NCBI GenBank assembly: GCA_024509875.1
Contig: JAMPIV010017578.1
Span: 78,411-142,410, forward strand
Direction of reading: 5' to 3'
DNA: 64,000 bases
From: Oreohelix idahoensis
Taxonomy: Eukaryota; Mollusca; Gastropoda; Stylommatophora; Oreohelicidae
Shown: in pieces, positions 1 to 9,944 of the stretch
Position numbering within the stretch: position 1 is the first letter of the stretch
Layout of the letters: each line of letters opens with the position of its first letter
Notes under the pieces: generated by a model
Told to the model about the DNA's origin: nothing
The model's database searches: none
The model's input: only the letters and a program-made list of their open reading frames with translations
Translations under genes and position numbers: made by a program

Positions 1-146
1 GTAGTAGTAGTAGTAGTAGTAGCAGTACTACACAGGAACTCGGTTGGGAAATCAACTGCGTCGTTGGGATCATCGGAAATCATGGTATCTATGCTCCAAT
101 AAACCGTTTCGTTTCCAGCGAGTAGCTCCAACAATAAGTCTGCAAT
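1..146. other. left flank of element 1 with (GTA)n microsatellite
   Basis: Positions 1-23 are a GTA trinucleotide microsatellite. The rest is unique-looking sequence with no open frame of note. It abuts the left LTR of element 1 at 147. Confidence 0.6.
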
Positions 147-1654
147 TGTAAAGTTTCAGTCTGTCAAGTTGCTTTCACACACACACTGGATGCTCTGTAA
201 GGAAGAGTGGTGTGTTGTTGAGATCAGGCATGCTCCAGTCTACCCAGCTGTAAATGGGTAACTCACCCTAGTCCTGAGTTAGGGAAGGCAAAGGCTCCAG
301 GGGAAGCAGGCCCTAAACTTGGTCACTTCAGCCGACGTAGGATGGTGGATGTATGAAGTAGAAGTGTAGAGTGTGATTACCGCGAATGGTGTACTGTTCG
401 TGTGCTGACCAATATAACCACTCATACACTTGTCTACAAGGCACCAATGCAGACTGCTGGAATCTTAGTTTACTCAATTTATTCAGACGTACACACTGGG
501 ACATACGAGTACATCATGGTTTGTTGACATATCAATTTGTAGGTATACATAGCAGATCTGAAGTCATGACACATTCAGAAATAATGGGCAGTACATCAAA
601 AGTTCAATGTCATGATACATTATGGCCACATCCCCCTATCTGACTAAACGCGTCAGTGAAGGCGAATCGATAAATAACTAAAGTTACTTGACGTCCATAG
701 TTTGTAGTATATATTATGAAACCACGAAGGGGGGGTTCTAGCAGGATTGAGATCTCTCTGTCACTGTCCGATAATAAGATAAATAATCTGTTCTCTTGGC
801 AGTGATCAAAACATATGATGACCGAAATCCAACATGGCTACCTCCCTGAGTTGTCGTTCACTCATTCATAGGAAGGAGAATATAAGCCAGAGTTAATTTA
901 CAATGGGTATATAAAGGATTTCATAAATGTTTCCATACAGCTCTACGGTGATCAGGTTAGTTCACGTAGCCATAACCGCTGCAGGAAAATCTGTCATCTT
1001 CGTCGATACAAAACACGACACTAGCATAGCGAAGCACAAAAGTCAAGCTAGGCCTAACCGACGAGAGATCATCAAAAATAGGAGCTGGGTTTACCTGGAG
1101 TCCGAATCATCTATATACTGACATAAGGAGAGTCTCTAACACAAACTATCGTAGAGACACCATCTCCTTCAGAAGAAAAACCACTTCGTAAGACATTTTT
1201 TCTTGACGAAAGGACCAGCTCTAGAAAAACGTACCTCGCCATTTGTAAGCGGTACATCGGAACTCATCACGACTTGTCAAGACAACTCATACTTCCGCTA
1301 GACCGGAATACAAGAATCTAGTCCCTCCTACCAATCCAAAATATACAATATAGGACTGATTCTACTTGTACTAATAATATGTAATACATATGAATTCAGG
1401 CCATAAACACAATAAGCAAATTAATATATTTTCTGGCCCTAAAAAATAAGTACAAACGCAAGCGCAATATCCTTGCGCTGGATCAATATCCAGAACGATT
1501 ACTCCTATAATCAAAAGTGTGAATCAAACATGGATTATCTCGCTTTTACCATAGACAGCATTTTCATACACAAATAAATGAATGTCTATATTTTTCCCAT
1601 ATTAAATAGCCATATCGATTTTTGTAAAATGTGCGTCAAAATATGCACGCTACA
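147..1654 (-). repeat. 3' LTR of element 1
   Basis: This 1,508-bp direct repeat is matched at 8,436-9,944. On the plus strand it runs TGTAAAG...GCTACA, so it has the usual TG...CA ends. As the element is on the minus strand this is its 3' LTR, and a polypurine tract abuts its right edge. Short open frames of 85 and 64 codons inside it recur in the other LTR and look fortuitous. Confidence 0.95.
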
Positions 1655-1673
1655 GATTACCACACCCCTCGGG
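1655..1673 (-). other. polypurine tract of element 1
   Basis: On the minus strand this reads CCCGAGGGGTGTGGTAATC and directly precedes the TGTAGCG start of the 3' LTR. That is the expected position of the plus-strand primer of an LTR element. It is G-rich rather than purely purine. Confidence 0.6.
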
Positions 1674-2059
1674 AAAAAAAAAAATGGTACATTTTTTTTT
1701 TTTGAAATACATCTAGGAGCAACATACAATAGGCTCACAACGCACCAATAACAATGCGCAGATGATAAGCATAAGTTTTATGACCTTAGAGAAAGTACTT
1801 CTCTAAGTATAAATATTTCCAGAGAGGTGTCACCAACGCATACTACAATATTAGCAATGACCCAATTTCCACATTAGTTTATACATAAATTCCATCTAAG
1901 ATATCTTAACATCATGATCATCAAAGACGAAAAACATTGAAAGATCAGCGGTGAATACATATCAATGAACCGCTAAGTAGTGTTACAATCAATATATGAT
2001 ATATTACATATGTGTACACATTTCAACATAGAAACAACTGTATCAAAGTTGTATAACAG
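1674..2059 (-). other. 3' untranslated region of element 1
   Basis: About 390 bp between the pol stop codon and the polypurine tract. It is AT-rich with a T/A homopolymer near 1,675-1,704. No open frame or env-like gene is visible. Confidence 0.6.
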
Positions 2060-4651
2060 TTATGAATCATGTGGGCATCTAGACAAAATATCTGCCATCA
2101 CATTTTCTGACCCACGGATAGCTCGCACCGAAAAATGAAATGGCTGTAGAGCAATCGCGTATCGCGTTGATCTCGCGCTCTTCAGATTTTTACTCTGAAT
2201 AGCCGTAAGAGCTTTCTGGTCAGTTTCCACAATGAAATGCGCGCCCAGAAGAAATCTTTGCAGTTTAAGGATTGACCAAACCATAGCCAATAATTCACGG
2301 TCTAGGACCGAGTAATTCTTCTCTGCGGCATTTAATTTCCGAGAAATATACATCACAGGATGCAGAGTTCCAGAGTACTCTTGCATTAGTGCAGCTCCAA
2401 TCCCGGTGGATGAAGCGTCACTACGAAGAATAAATGTCTTATCCTTAGAAGGCAATACTAGGATAGGTGAAGTAGAAAACATAGTTTTAACCTTATCCAA
2501 AGAGGATTGACATTCTTGAGTCCAATGGACTACATTAGGAGACCCTTTCTTTAGCAAGGAAGAAAGAGGTGACATAATGGAGGACAGATTCGGGATGAAT
2601 CTTCCATAAAATTGTATTAGACCTAAGAGACTTCGTACTTGCTTTTTAGTCTTAGGAATAGAAATGTTAAGTATCTTACTTGTATTATGGTCTTCTGTTT
2701 TTAGGAACCCATGACCAACACGGTGTCCTAAGAAAGATATTTCGCTAAAACCAATACATGCTTTCGATGGTTTCGCTGTCAGGTTATGCTCGCGTAAGAT
2801 AGACAATAGTTCATTTATACCATTATAGTGATCGTTCCAAGAATCACTGAAAAGACAGATGTCATCAAGATACGCAATGACATCTGAGCGATGAGATAGG
2901 ATTCGACGCATCATGCGTACAAATGTAGCAGGGGCGTTCATAAGACCGAAAGGCATGAAATTCCATTGGAATAGACCCCTAGGCGTCGAAAAAGCAGTAA
3001 ACGGTTTGGCGTGTTCGGATAGTGGAACTTGCCAATATCCCTTAGACAAATCGAGTTTAGTAAAGAAGTGAGAATTCGATAGTCTCGTAAGTAGCTCTTC
3101 TAGTAACGGCATAGGTTCAGCATCGAATTTAGTCACTTGATTCAATTTGCGATAATCCACGCAAAGACGTATGTTATTGTCTTTTTTCCGTACTATAACC
3201 ATCGGCGAAGAATATGCTGATGTGGATGGTTCAATAATTTTTAACTCTATCATCTCATCTAACTCTTTCTCTACCTGTGCTTGAAAATGTATCGGGATAG
3301 GATACGGTCTGACTCTTATAGGACTATGGTCAGTAAGAATAATGTCATGTTGAATGACATCAGTTTGACCAGGAATGTCAGTAAGGACATCCTGAAATTG
3401 TTCTAACATAGTAGAAACTTGTTTCTGCTCTCCTGGAGATAATTCTGGAGAAATTGCAACATCTTTCCATGATTCATTAGAGTGAAGAGGAATCATTGGA
3501 AAAGGTAAATTTACATCCGAGAAACTCGTTTCCTCATCCTGTATTACTGACAGAGATGAGTACTGTCCATGTTGGACTGGAAAATCGTCCGTTGCCTGGA
3601 AAACAGGTTGTAAATAATCAGGACGTTCATGGAATTCCGTGAGCATGTTGATGTGGAAGGTTTTACGCTTCCCGTCAATATCGACGATATAGTCAACATC
3701 GGAAACTTTTGATATTATATCGTACGGACCTTTCCAAGAAATGAGAAGTCTATTTTCCCTACAAGGTAGCAAGACAAATGCTTTGTCACCTGGACAAAGT
3801 TGACGCAAACATCTCTTTTTATTGGCAAATTCCCTTGCCTTCTGTTTCGCAAATTCAGAAGAAGCAGTTGCCAATTTGCATGCTTCAATAATCTTGTGTC
3901 TAAGTGCGATGACATATTCATAAGAGGATTTTGTGTCATCGACAATATTATCAGCAGTTATAAGATCATGAAGTAAGGACATAGGACCTCGCGGTTTCGC
4001 GCCAAAGACAAGTTCAAAGGGAGAAAATCCTGTATGTTCGTTGGCGACCTCTCTATATGCAAAGAGAGCCGCGGGTAAAACCCTATCCCAATCCTGAGGA
4101 TGATCTTCTGTTATCTTACCTAGTAGGTTTTTCAGAGTTCTATTCAAACGTTCCACCATCCCATTGGACATAGGATGATAAATACTACTCAGCGATCTCT
4201 CTATCTTCAGAGTCGACATTACTTGAGACATGGTATCCGATATAAGTTGGGTACCATGGTCGGATAATATTTCTGCTGGAAACCCCAGACGAGAAAATAT
4301 TAACCAAAGAGCATCTGCGACATCAGCAGTAGTTATGCTCTTTAGAGGAACAGCCTCCGGCCAACGTGTGCACATATCAACACACGTCAAAATAAATTGG
4401 TGTCCTCTAGCAGACTTTATCTTAAATGGACCAATGATGTCTATCGCCATTTTTTGAAATGGCCGAATGGGAATGTCTGCAGCCTGAATAGGTGCATCAT
4501 GGCGTGGACCTCTGGATTTAATCTCTTGACATACTTTACAAGATCGACAATAGATTCGTATGTCCTTATTCACAGCAGGCCAAAAGAAAGATTGAAGAAC
4601 TCTAGCTTTAGTACGGGAAAAAACCCATATGTCCAGCACACTGCGAATCAT
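2060..4651 (-). CDS. pol: Pol of element 1: integrase, reverse transcriptase, RNase H
   Basis: An 863-codon open frame. Residues 35-41 hold the second half of the integrase zinc motif (CKVC, Cys38/Cys41). The integrase core has Asp71, Asp131 and Glu167, a D-x59-D-x35-E spacing. A GPY/F module follows with GPY at 308-310. The RT domain spans about 440-620 with Asp534 (LDLSKGYW) and YLDD at 594-597. RNase H acidic residues are Asp745, Glu786, Asp811 and Asp854. The encoded enzymes would cut the LTR cDNA ends, join them to target DNA and copy the RNA. The true start is not the first Met: the integrase N-terminus lies in the preceding frame (4,608-6,638), and the shift falls at an A6 run (plus strand, about 4,617-4,622) where element 3 has A5. 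Confidence 0.93.
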   Translation of the reverse strand: MIRSVLDIWVFSRTKARVLQSFFWPAVNKDIRIYCRSCKVCQEIKSRGPRHDAPIQAADIPIRPFQKMAIDIIGPFKIKSARGHQFILTCVDMCTRWPEAVPLKSITTADVADALWLIFSRLGFPAEILSDHGTQLISDTMSQVMSTLKIERSLSSIYHPMSNGMVERLNRTLKNLLGKITEDHPQDWDRVLPAALFAYREVANEHTGFSPFELVFGAKPRGPMSLLHDLITADNIVDDTKSSYEYVIALRHKIIEACKLATASSEFAKQKAREFANKKRCLRQLCPGDKAFVLLPCRENRLLISWKGPYDIISKVSDVDYIVDIDGKRKTFHINMLTEFHERPDYLQPVFQATDDFPVQHGQYSSLSVIQDEETSFSDVNLPFPMIPLHSNESWKDVAISPELSPGEQKQVSTMLEQFQDVLTDIPGQTDVIQHDIILTDHSPIRVRPYPIPIHFQAQVEKELDEMIELKIIEPSTSAYSSPMVIVRKKDNNIRLCVDYRKLNQVTKFDAEPMPLLEELLTRLSNSHFFTKLDLSKGYWQVPLSEHAKPFTAFSTPRGLFQWNFMPFGLMNAPATFVRMMRRILSHRSDVIAYLDDICLFSDSWNDHYNGINELLSILREHNLTAKPSKACIGFSEISFLGHRVGHGFLKTEDHNTSKILNISIPKTKKQVRSLLGLIQFYGRFIPNLSSIMSPLSSLLKKGSPNVVHWTQECQSSLDKVKTMFSTSPILVLPSKDKTFILRSDASSTGIGAALMQEYSGTLHPVMYISRKLNAAEKNYSVLDRELLAMVWSILKLQRFLLGAHFIVETDQKALTAIQSKNLKSARSTRYAIALQPFHFSVRAIRGSENVMADILSRCPHDS

Positions 4652-6638
4652 GAGCGTGCTGTAAAATTTTAACTCTCATATTTTTAGGCACAAGGATTTG
4701 AGAATGAATGGACTTAGCGGAGTCTTGTACCATACGTACAAGTACGCCATTCTTCATCGTAATCCAAGATTTACGATTAGTATCCTTATTCGGATCACCT
4801 TTTGTTGCCAGAGTAAAGAATTTCTTTAGAGTAGGATCATCTTCCTGCTGTTTGATAAAGGAATCGTGTGAAATCTCCAAGGGATCATCTTGGATCTGCG
4901 CATCATTATCTTCAGAATGTGAAGATTGTGGCATATTGAGAGCTTGAGCCCTAGTGATTACTGCATTAGCAGATTGCATATTAACATTTTCCCAATTAGA
5001 AATTTGCTGTGGAGTGCATTCTTTCACCCCGTGAATGCGACCGATGATAAGATCAGCGATCGGATTCGGCAAGAGACATGCTTGCACCTCTCCTGTAAAG
5101 AAAGGCGTAGCAATATTGATAATGGCAGTGGAGTACTTCTCCAATGTGCCACCAAATGTTACACATTTGACTATATTGCCTGTAGCTCGAGAAGGATTTA
5201 CGAGTGATTGCCTCACTCCAATGGTAGTGCACCCCGAGTCGAAAAGAATTGATACCGGAGTACCATCTATTAGGCCCCTATTAAAGACAAGAGCACCCCT
5301 TCCATTATGCGCGATTGACGCATGGAGAGCGGGAAGTGGGTGACCGCAGCTTAAAGTAGAAACTGTGGTTGGATCGAATAATGTTTTGCATTGCGAACAC
5401 TCAGATGCTCTAGCAAAATCAAAAACGGAATTCGCTACACTATTGGAGTCTTTTTTATCATTATTCTGATTATCGGCGTCGTGGAACTCCTGTTGTGCAG
5501 AGTTAGCCTGGTAATAAGATTTACCATGTCTTTTGTGTTGTGATCTACCTCGGTTATAATTGTCTCTATAATTATTATTGCCTCTGTTATAACCCCTATT
5601 TGGGTTTGAATCATAATATTCATGATCATAATCATCATGCTCATTATATTGAGTATCCCTGTAATATTGTTTCTTTTGTCTCCATGAAGCACTTGGGTAG
5701 TTCCTATAGCTACTCCCTTTCCGAGAATTTCTAACATTATGGGTACCCCTCGCGTGTCGAGGACTATCAGCCCGATTCCAGTTCTTCGAAGAAGAACCCT
5801 GATTTGAGTGGTTATCTTGGTTTTGATACTTATTCCAATTAACCTTTTTATCAAATTTATTTTTAGCTCCTTGGAATTTGTGTGAGTAATTCTGATTATA
5901 TTCTGTTGCCGAAGCAACTGGCATACTCTCTTTAATGTTAGAGTTACTAAGAATCATGTCAGGGTGTGCCGTGGCATACTGGTCACAATATTCTTCCATT
6001 TGCTTTATTGTACTAGGTTTACGCTCATGTAAGAACTCTAGGAATGATTTATTTACAGAAGACATGACCTTGTCTCTTAGCAATAAATCTGTAAGACCAT
6101 CAAATGTTTTCTCTGTTTTGGATAATTCAATCCATCGTGAAAGTGTAATTCGTGCTTTTGAGATGAATTCTGAGAATTCTACACCTACCTCAGGTCTCAT
6201 TGTTTTAAACAAAAGACGATAACCTTCTTCAGACAGCTGATATCTCTTTATCAAAGCTGCCCTAACAGCATCATAATTATCTTTGTCGGCCTCTTCAACA
6301 AAATATAACTTACTCAGAGACTCCCCTTTTAGATTTTCAGACAACTGATTCACATACTGTGATTTGTCAACATTATGAGATCGACAAGCCCGTTCAAATC
6401 TAGAAAGCCAAAATGTTATGTCATCACTGGTAGGGTTAAACGCTGGTACTTTGACCTTGTACACAAAGGGTTTACCATTACCACCAGATGCCTGATTAGC
6501 ATTACTCATACATGTCAATTTTAATTTCTCTAATTCAAACTCATGTTCTCTTATTGCTTTTCTCTCTTCAGCTTCTCTATCTAATCTTTTCTGTTCTGCA
6601 GCCGCTTCTAATTTTTTTCTGTTCTGCAGCAGCAGCAA
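4608..6638 (-). CDS. gag: Gag, protease and integrase zinc domain of element 1
   Basis: A 676-codon frame. It opens with the tail of a charged coiled coil (1-45), followed by a capsid-like helical region (about 60-230), an Asn/Arg/Tyr-rich basic stretch (245-400) that could bind RNA, a Cys/His cluster (Cys414, Cys417, Cys431, His433), and a retropepsin-type active site DSG at 467-469. The last 30 residues carry HAHDSQCAGH, the His part of the integrase HHCC zinc finger. There is no CCHC knuckle. The reading frame breaks at the 3' end and the integrase continues in the 863-codon frame. Residues 1-5 are probably out-of-frame translation of the upstream repeat. Confidence 0.88.
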   Translation of the reverse strand: MLLLQNRKKLEAAAEQKRLDREAEERKAIREHEFELEKLKLTCMSNANQASGGNGKPFVYKVKVPAFNPTSDDITFWLSRFERACRSHNVDKSQYVNQLSENLKGESLSKLYFVEEADKDNYDAVRAALIKRYQLSEEGYRLLFKTMRPEVGVEFSEFISKARITLSRWIELSKTEKTFDGLTDLLLRDKVMSSVNKSFLEFLHERKPSTIKQMEEYCDQYATAHPDMILSNSNIKESMPVASATEYNQNYSHKFQGAKNKFDKKVNWNKYQNQDNHSNQGSSSKNWNRADSPRHARGTHNVRNSRKGSSYRNYPSASWRQKKQYYRDTQYNEHDDYDHEYYDSNPNRGYNRGNNNYRDNYNRGRSQHKRHGKSYYQANSAQQEFHDADNQNNDKKDSNSVANSVFDFARASECSQCKTLFDPTTVSTLSCGHPLPALHASIAHNGRGALVFNRGLIDGTPVSILFDSGCTTIGVRQSLVNPSRATGNIVKCVTFGGTLEKYSTAIINIATPFFTGEVQACLLPNPIADLIIGRIHGVKECTPQQISNWENVNMQSANAVITRAQALNMPQSSHSEDNDAQIQDDPLEISHDSFIKQQEDDPTLKKFFTLATKGDPNKDTNRKSWITMKNGVLVRMVQDSAKSIHSQILVPKNMRVKILQHAHDSQCAGHMGFFPY

Positions 6639-7125
6639 CTTCTAGTTTTTTCTGTTCTGCAGCAGCAGCAACTTCTAGTTTTTTCTGTTCTGCAGCAACT
6701 TCCAATTTTTTCTGTTCTGCAGCAACTTCTATTTTTTTTCTGTTCTGCAGCAACTTCTAATTTTTTCTGCTCTGCATCAGCTTCTAATTTCTTCTGTTCT
6801 GCCTCAAATCTCCTTTCCTCCACTTGCATCTGCAATTTCTTAAGTTCAGCAGCAGTATCAGCTTCTTTTTCTAATCTTTTTTCTTCAGCTAAGGCTTTCC
6901 TTTCTTCTGCAGCAGCTTTTTTTTTCTTCTATTTGAAGTTTTCTCTCCTCAGCCGCAGCTTTTTTTTCCTCAGCAGCAGCTTTTCTTTCTTCAACAGCAG
7001 CAGCAATTTTTTTTCTCTTCTGCAGCTAATGCTTTGTCATATTGAGCAACAGCCCATTGTTCTAAGTCTTTTCCAGTCTTATCAAGAGATTTTCCTTGTG
7101 TAATGAAATAATCTAATGTAGACAT
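6639..7125 (-). pseudogene. N-terminal Gag coiled coil of element 1, frameshifted
   Basis: The Gag ATG is at 7,125 by analogy with element 3 (both begin M-x-TLDYFI). The sequence then encodes Ala/Glu/Lys-rich repeats built from GCAGAAGAAAAA-type units, giving a charged coiled coil. Homopolymers of 8-9 A/T (near 7,007-7,014 and 6,917-6,925) put the frame out of phase with the Gag frame that resumes at 6,638. Either the copy is damaged or these runs are miscounted. Confidence 0.7.
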
Positions 7126-8435
7126 ATTGTCTTCTTAAATCAGAAACCTGAAAAAGTAAATAAATTACCCTCTTTCAAGTTAATGGGAGACAAGTCTATA
7201 CCTTAGACTTAGTCTTAGTCCAAACTTGTATGGTTTATAATAACCAATGATAACTTGAGTACCTGTGGACAACAATAATTGTATCTCAAATACTGTGGGG
7301 ACAAGCCTTACAAAGGTCTTGTATACCACAATGTAATCAAAGATCACTTGAGTACCTGTAGAAAAAATATTTCCCTCTACCAATCACTTTGGGAGACAAG
7401 CCTTACAAAGGTCTTGTACATTTTGTTTTATAACAATAACAATCATAAAGTACTGATCTGTACTATACTATCAGTGTATACCACTATAACTTCTACGTCA
7501 TATGTCAACTAAAGACATTACAAAGGACAAACAAGAAAAGACAATATGAACACATTTGCAGAGATCAAATTAAATTAAATAGGAGAAATGAAAAAAATGA
7601 TCACAGAAACCGTGATGATAACTGCCATAAGATAACAAGACAAATAACGCCACAGTGTATAAACATAAGGGTGTAAAAAACTGAAATGAAAGAAAAGATG
7701 AGACCTACAATTATACAAACAAATCAAACAAAACTAAGGAACACAAAATTATTAACAAAAACAACGAAGAAAAGATCACCTCATCACAACTAACAGAAAT
7801 AGCAGCAAATTGTTGCTAACAAATTTCCAATTAAGAAAATATGTACCTATCGAATACTAGTACCAGACCAATGTAACTCGGCATACCTTGTACTAGTTAC
7901 ACAGAACATAAACTAATTTAATACATAACAAATAACATGTAAGCATAAATAGCATATAGCATACAATATAATTTATGTCATGAATGGAATGTGTTGCAGG
8001 TATAGTGTTGTAAAGCAGGCACAGTTTATTGAAATAATAATAACTTGCCACTTTATTGAGTAACAGATTTAATTCTAAACTATTACACTGTCAATTTTTT
8101 CTCTTTTGAGCATATGAAGATCCAACGATGAACTATGCACTTTATTTTCAACAACACTGTGATTCTTCTGTACGTTGAGAAATGTCAACAATACTGCTCC
8201 AGATATTTTCTACACTTGATACCACTGTCCTGTGTAATACTGTCTGTACAGCGAAAAACTGTCAACAAGCGCTGACCTAGATACAGCATCCTATCGGTAA
8301 TACAGGTCAAGCTGACATCGACTGTATAGCTGTCCTACTGTGTGTTGATGTGTTCAAACAAATGTTCTTTCAGCTGTAAACTGTGATTCTCAACACAAAA
8401 CTGCGTAAGCTGGACCCAGGAATCTGGCTCGCCAC
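7126..8435 (-). other. 5' leader of element 1
   Basis: About 1.3 kb between the 5' LTR and the Gag start. It is AT-rich with no convincing coding frame. The end next to the LTR holds the primer-binding site; the rest may serve packaging, but nothing in it can be recognised. Confidence 0.6.
8424..8434 (-). other. primer-binding site of element 1 (tRNA-Arg-like)
   Basis: The plus strand reads CTGGCTCGCCA, one base from the LTR edge. From memory this equals the 3' end of tRNA-Arg(ACG) including CCA. The match is only 11 nt and then diverges, so the tRNA assignment is tentative. Confidence 0.45.
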
Positions 8436-9944
8436 TGTAAAGTTTCAGTCTGTCAAGTTGCTTTCACACACACACTGGATGCTCTGTAAGGAAGAGTGGT
8501 GTGTTGTTGAGATCAGGCATGCTCCAGTCTACCCAGCTGTAAATGGGTAACTCACCCTAGTCCTGAGTTAGGGAAGGCAAAGGCTCCAGGGGAAGCAGGC
8601 CCTAAACTTGGTCACTTCAGCCGACGCAGGATGGTGGATGTATGAAGTAGAAGTGTAGAGTGTGATTACCGCGAATGGTGTACTGTTCGTGTGCTGACCA
8701 ATATAACCACTCATACACTTGTCTACAAGGCACCAATGCAGACTGCTGGAATCTTAGTTTACTCAATTTATTCAGACGTACACACTGGGACATACGAGTA
8801 CATCATGGTTTGTTGACATATCAATTTGTAGGTATACATAGCAGATCTGAAGTCATGACACATTCAGAAATAATGGGCAGTACATCAAAAGTTCAATGTC
8901 ATGATACATTATGGCCACATCCCCCTATCTGACTAAACGCGTCAGTGAAGGCGAATCGATAAATAACTAAAGTTACTTGACGTCCATAGTTTGTAGTATA
9001 TATTATGAAACCACGAAGGGGGGTTTCTAGCAGGATTGAGATCTCTCTGTCACTGTCCGATAATAAGATAAATAATCTGTTCTCTTGGCAGTGATCAAAA
9101 ACATATGATGACCGAAATCCAACATGGCTACCTCCCTGAGTTGTCGTTCACTCATTCATAGGAAGGAGAATATAAGCCAGAGTTAATTTACAATGGGTAT
9201 ATAAAGGATTTCATAAATGTTTCCATACAGCTCTACGGTGATCAGGTTAGTTCACGTAGCCATAACCGCTGCAGGAAAATCTGTCATCTTCGTCGATACA
9301 AAACACGACACTAGCATAGCGAAGCACAAAAGTCAAGCTAGGCCTAACCGACGAGAGATCATCAAAAATAGGAGCTGGGTTTACCTGGAGTCCGAATCAT
9401 CTATATACTGACATAAGGAGAGTCTCTAACACAAACTATCGTAGAGACACCATCTCCTTCAGAAGAAAAACCACTTCGTAAGACATTTTTTCTTGACGAA
9501 AGGACCAGCTCTAGAAAAACGTACCTCGCCATTTGTAAGCGGTACATCGGAACTCATCACGACTTGTCAAGACAACTCATACTTCCGCTAGACCGGAATA
9601 CAAGAATCTAGTCCCTCCTACCAATCCAAAATATACAATATAGGACTGATTCTACTTGTACTAATAATATGTAATACATATGAATTCAGGCCATAAACAC
9701 AATAAGCAAATTAATATATTTTCTGGCCCTAAAAAATAAGTACAAACGCAAGCGCAATATCCTTGCGCTGGATCAATATCCAGAACGATTACTCCTATAA
9801 TCAAAAGTGTGAATCAAACATGGATTATCTCGCTTTTACCATAGACAGCATTTTCATACACAAATGAATGAATGTCTATATTTTTCCCATATTAAATAGC
9901 CATATCGATTTTTGTAAAATGTGCGTCAAAATATGCACGCTACA
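8436..9944 (-). repeat. 5' LTR of element 1
   Basis: The 1,509-bp partner of 147-1,654, differing by about three substitutions and a one-base A-run indel. It should hold the element promoter and polyadenylation signals. Positions about 8,515-8,620 contain a module (also at 224-330) that resembles 22,968-23,060. Confidence 0.95.

Larger units (their letters stand above)
147..9944 (-). mobile_element. LTR retrotransposon, element 1 (family A, Gmr1-like Ty3/gypsy)
   Basis: Complete LTR element read on the minus strand. Two LTRs of about 1.5 kb (147-1,654 and 8,436-9,944) bound a 6.8-kb interior that codes for Gag, an aspartic protease, integrase, reverse transcriptase and RNase H in that order. 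Integrase before RT is the Gmr1 arrangement within Ty3/gypsy. The LTRs differ by about three substitutions and one indel by eye, so insertion was recent. The coding region has at least two net frame changes. The flanks (GCAAT left, GCAGG right) do not form a clean 5-bp target duplication. Confidence 0.93.

Noticed and set aside
386..1121. 85- and 64-codon frames repeated at 8,675-9,411
   Set aside because: They lie inside the LTR pair of element 1, so the repetition reflects LTR duplication, not gene conservation.
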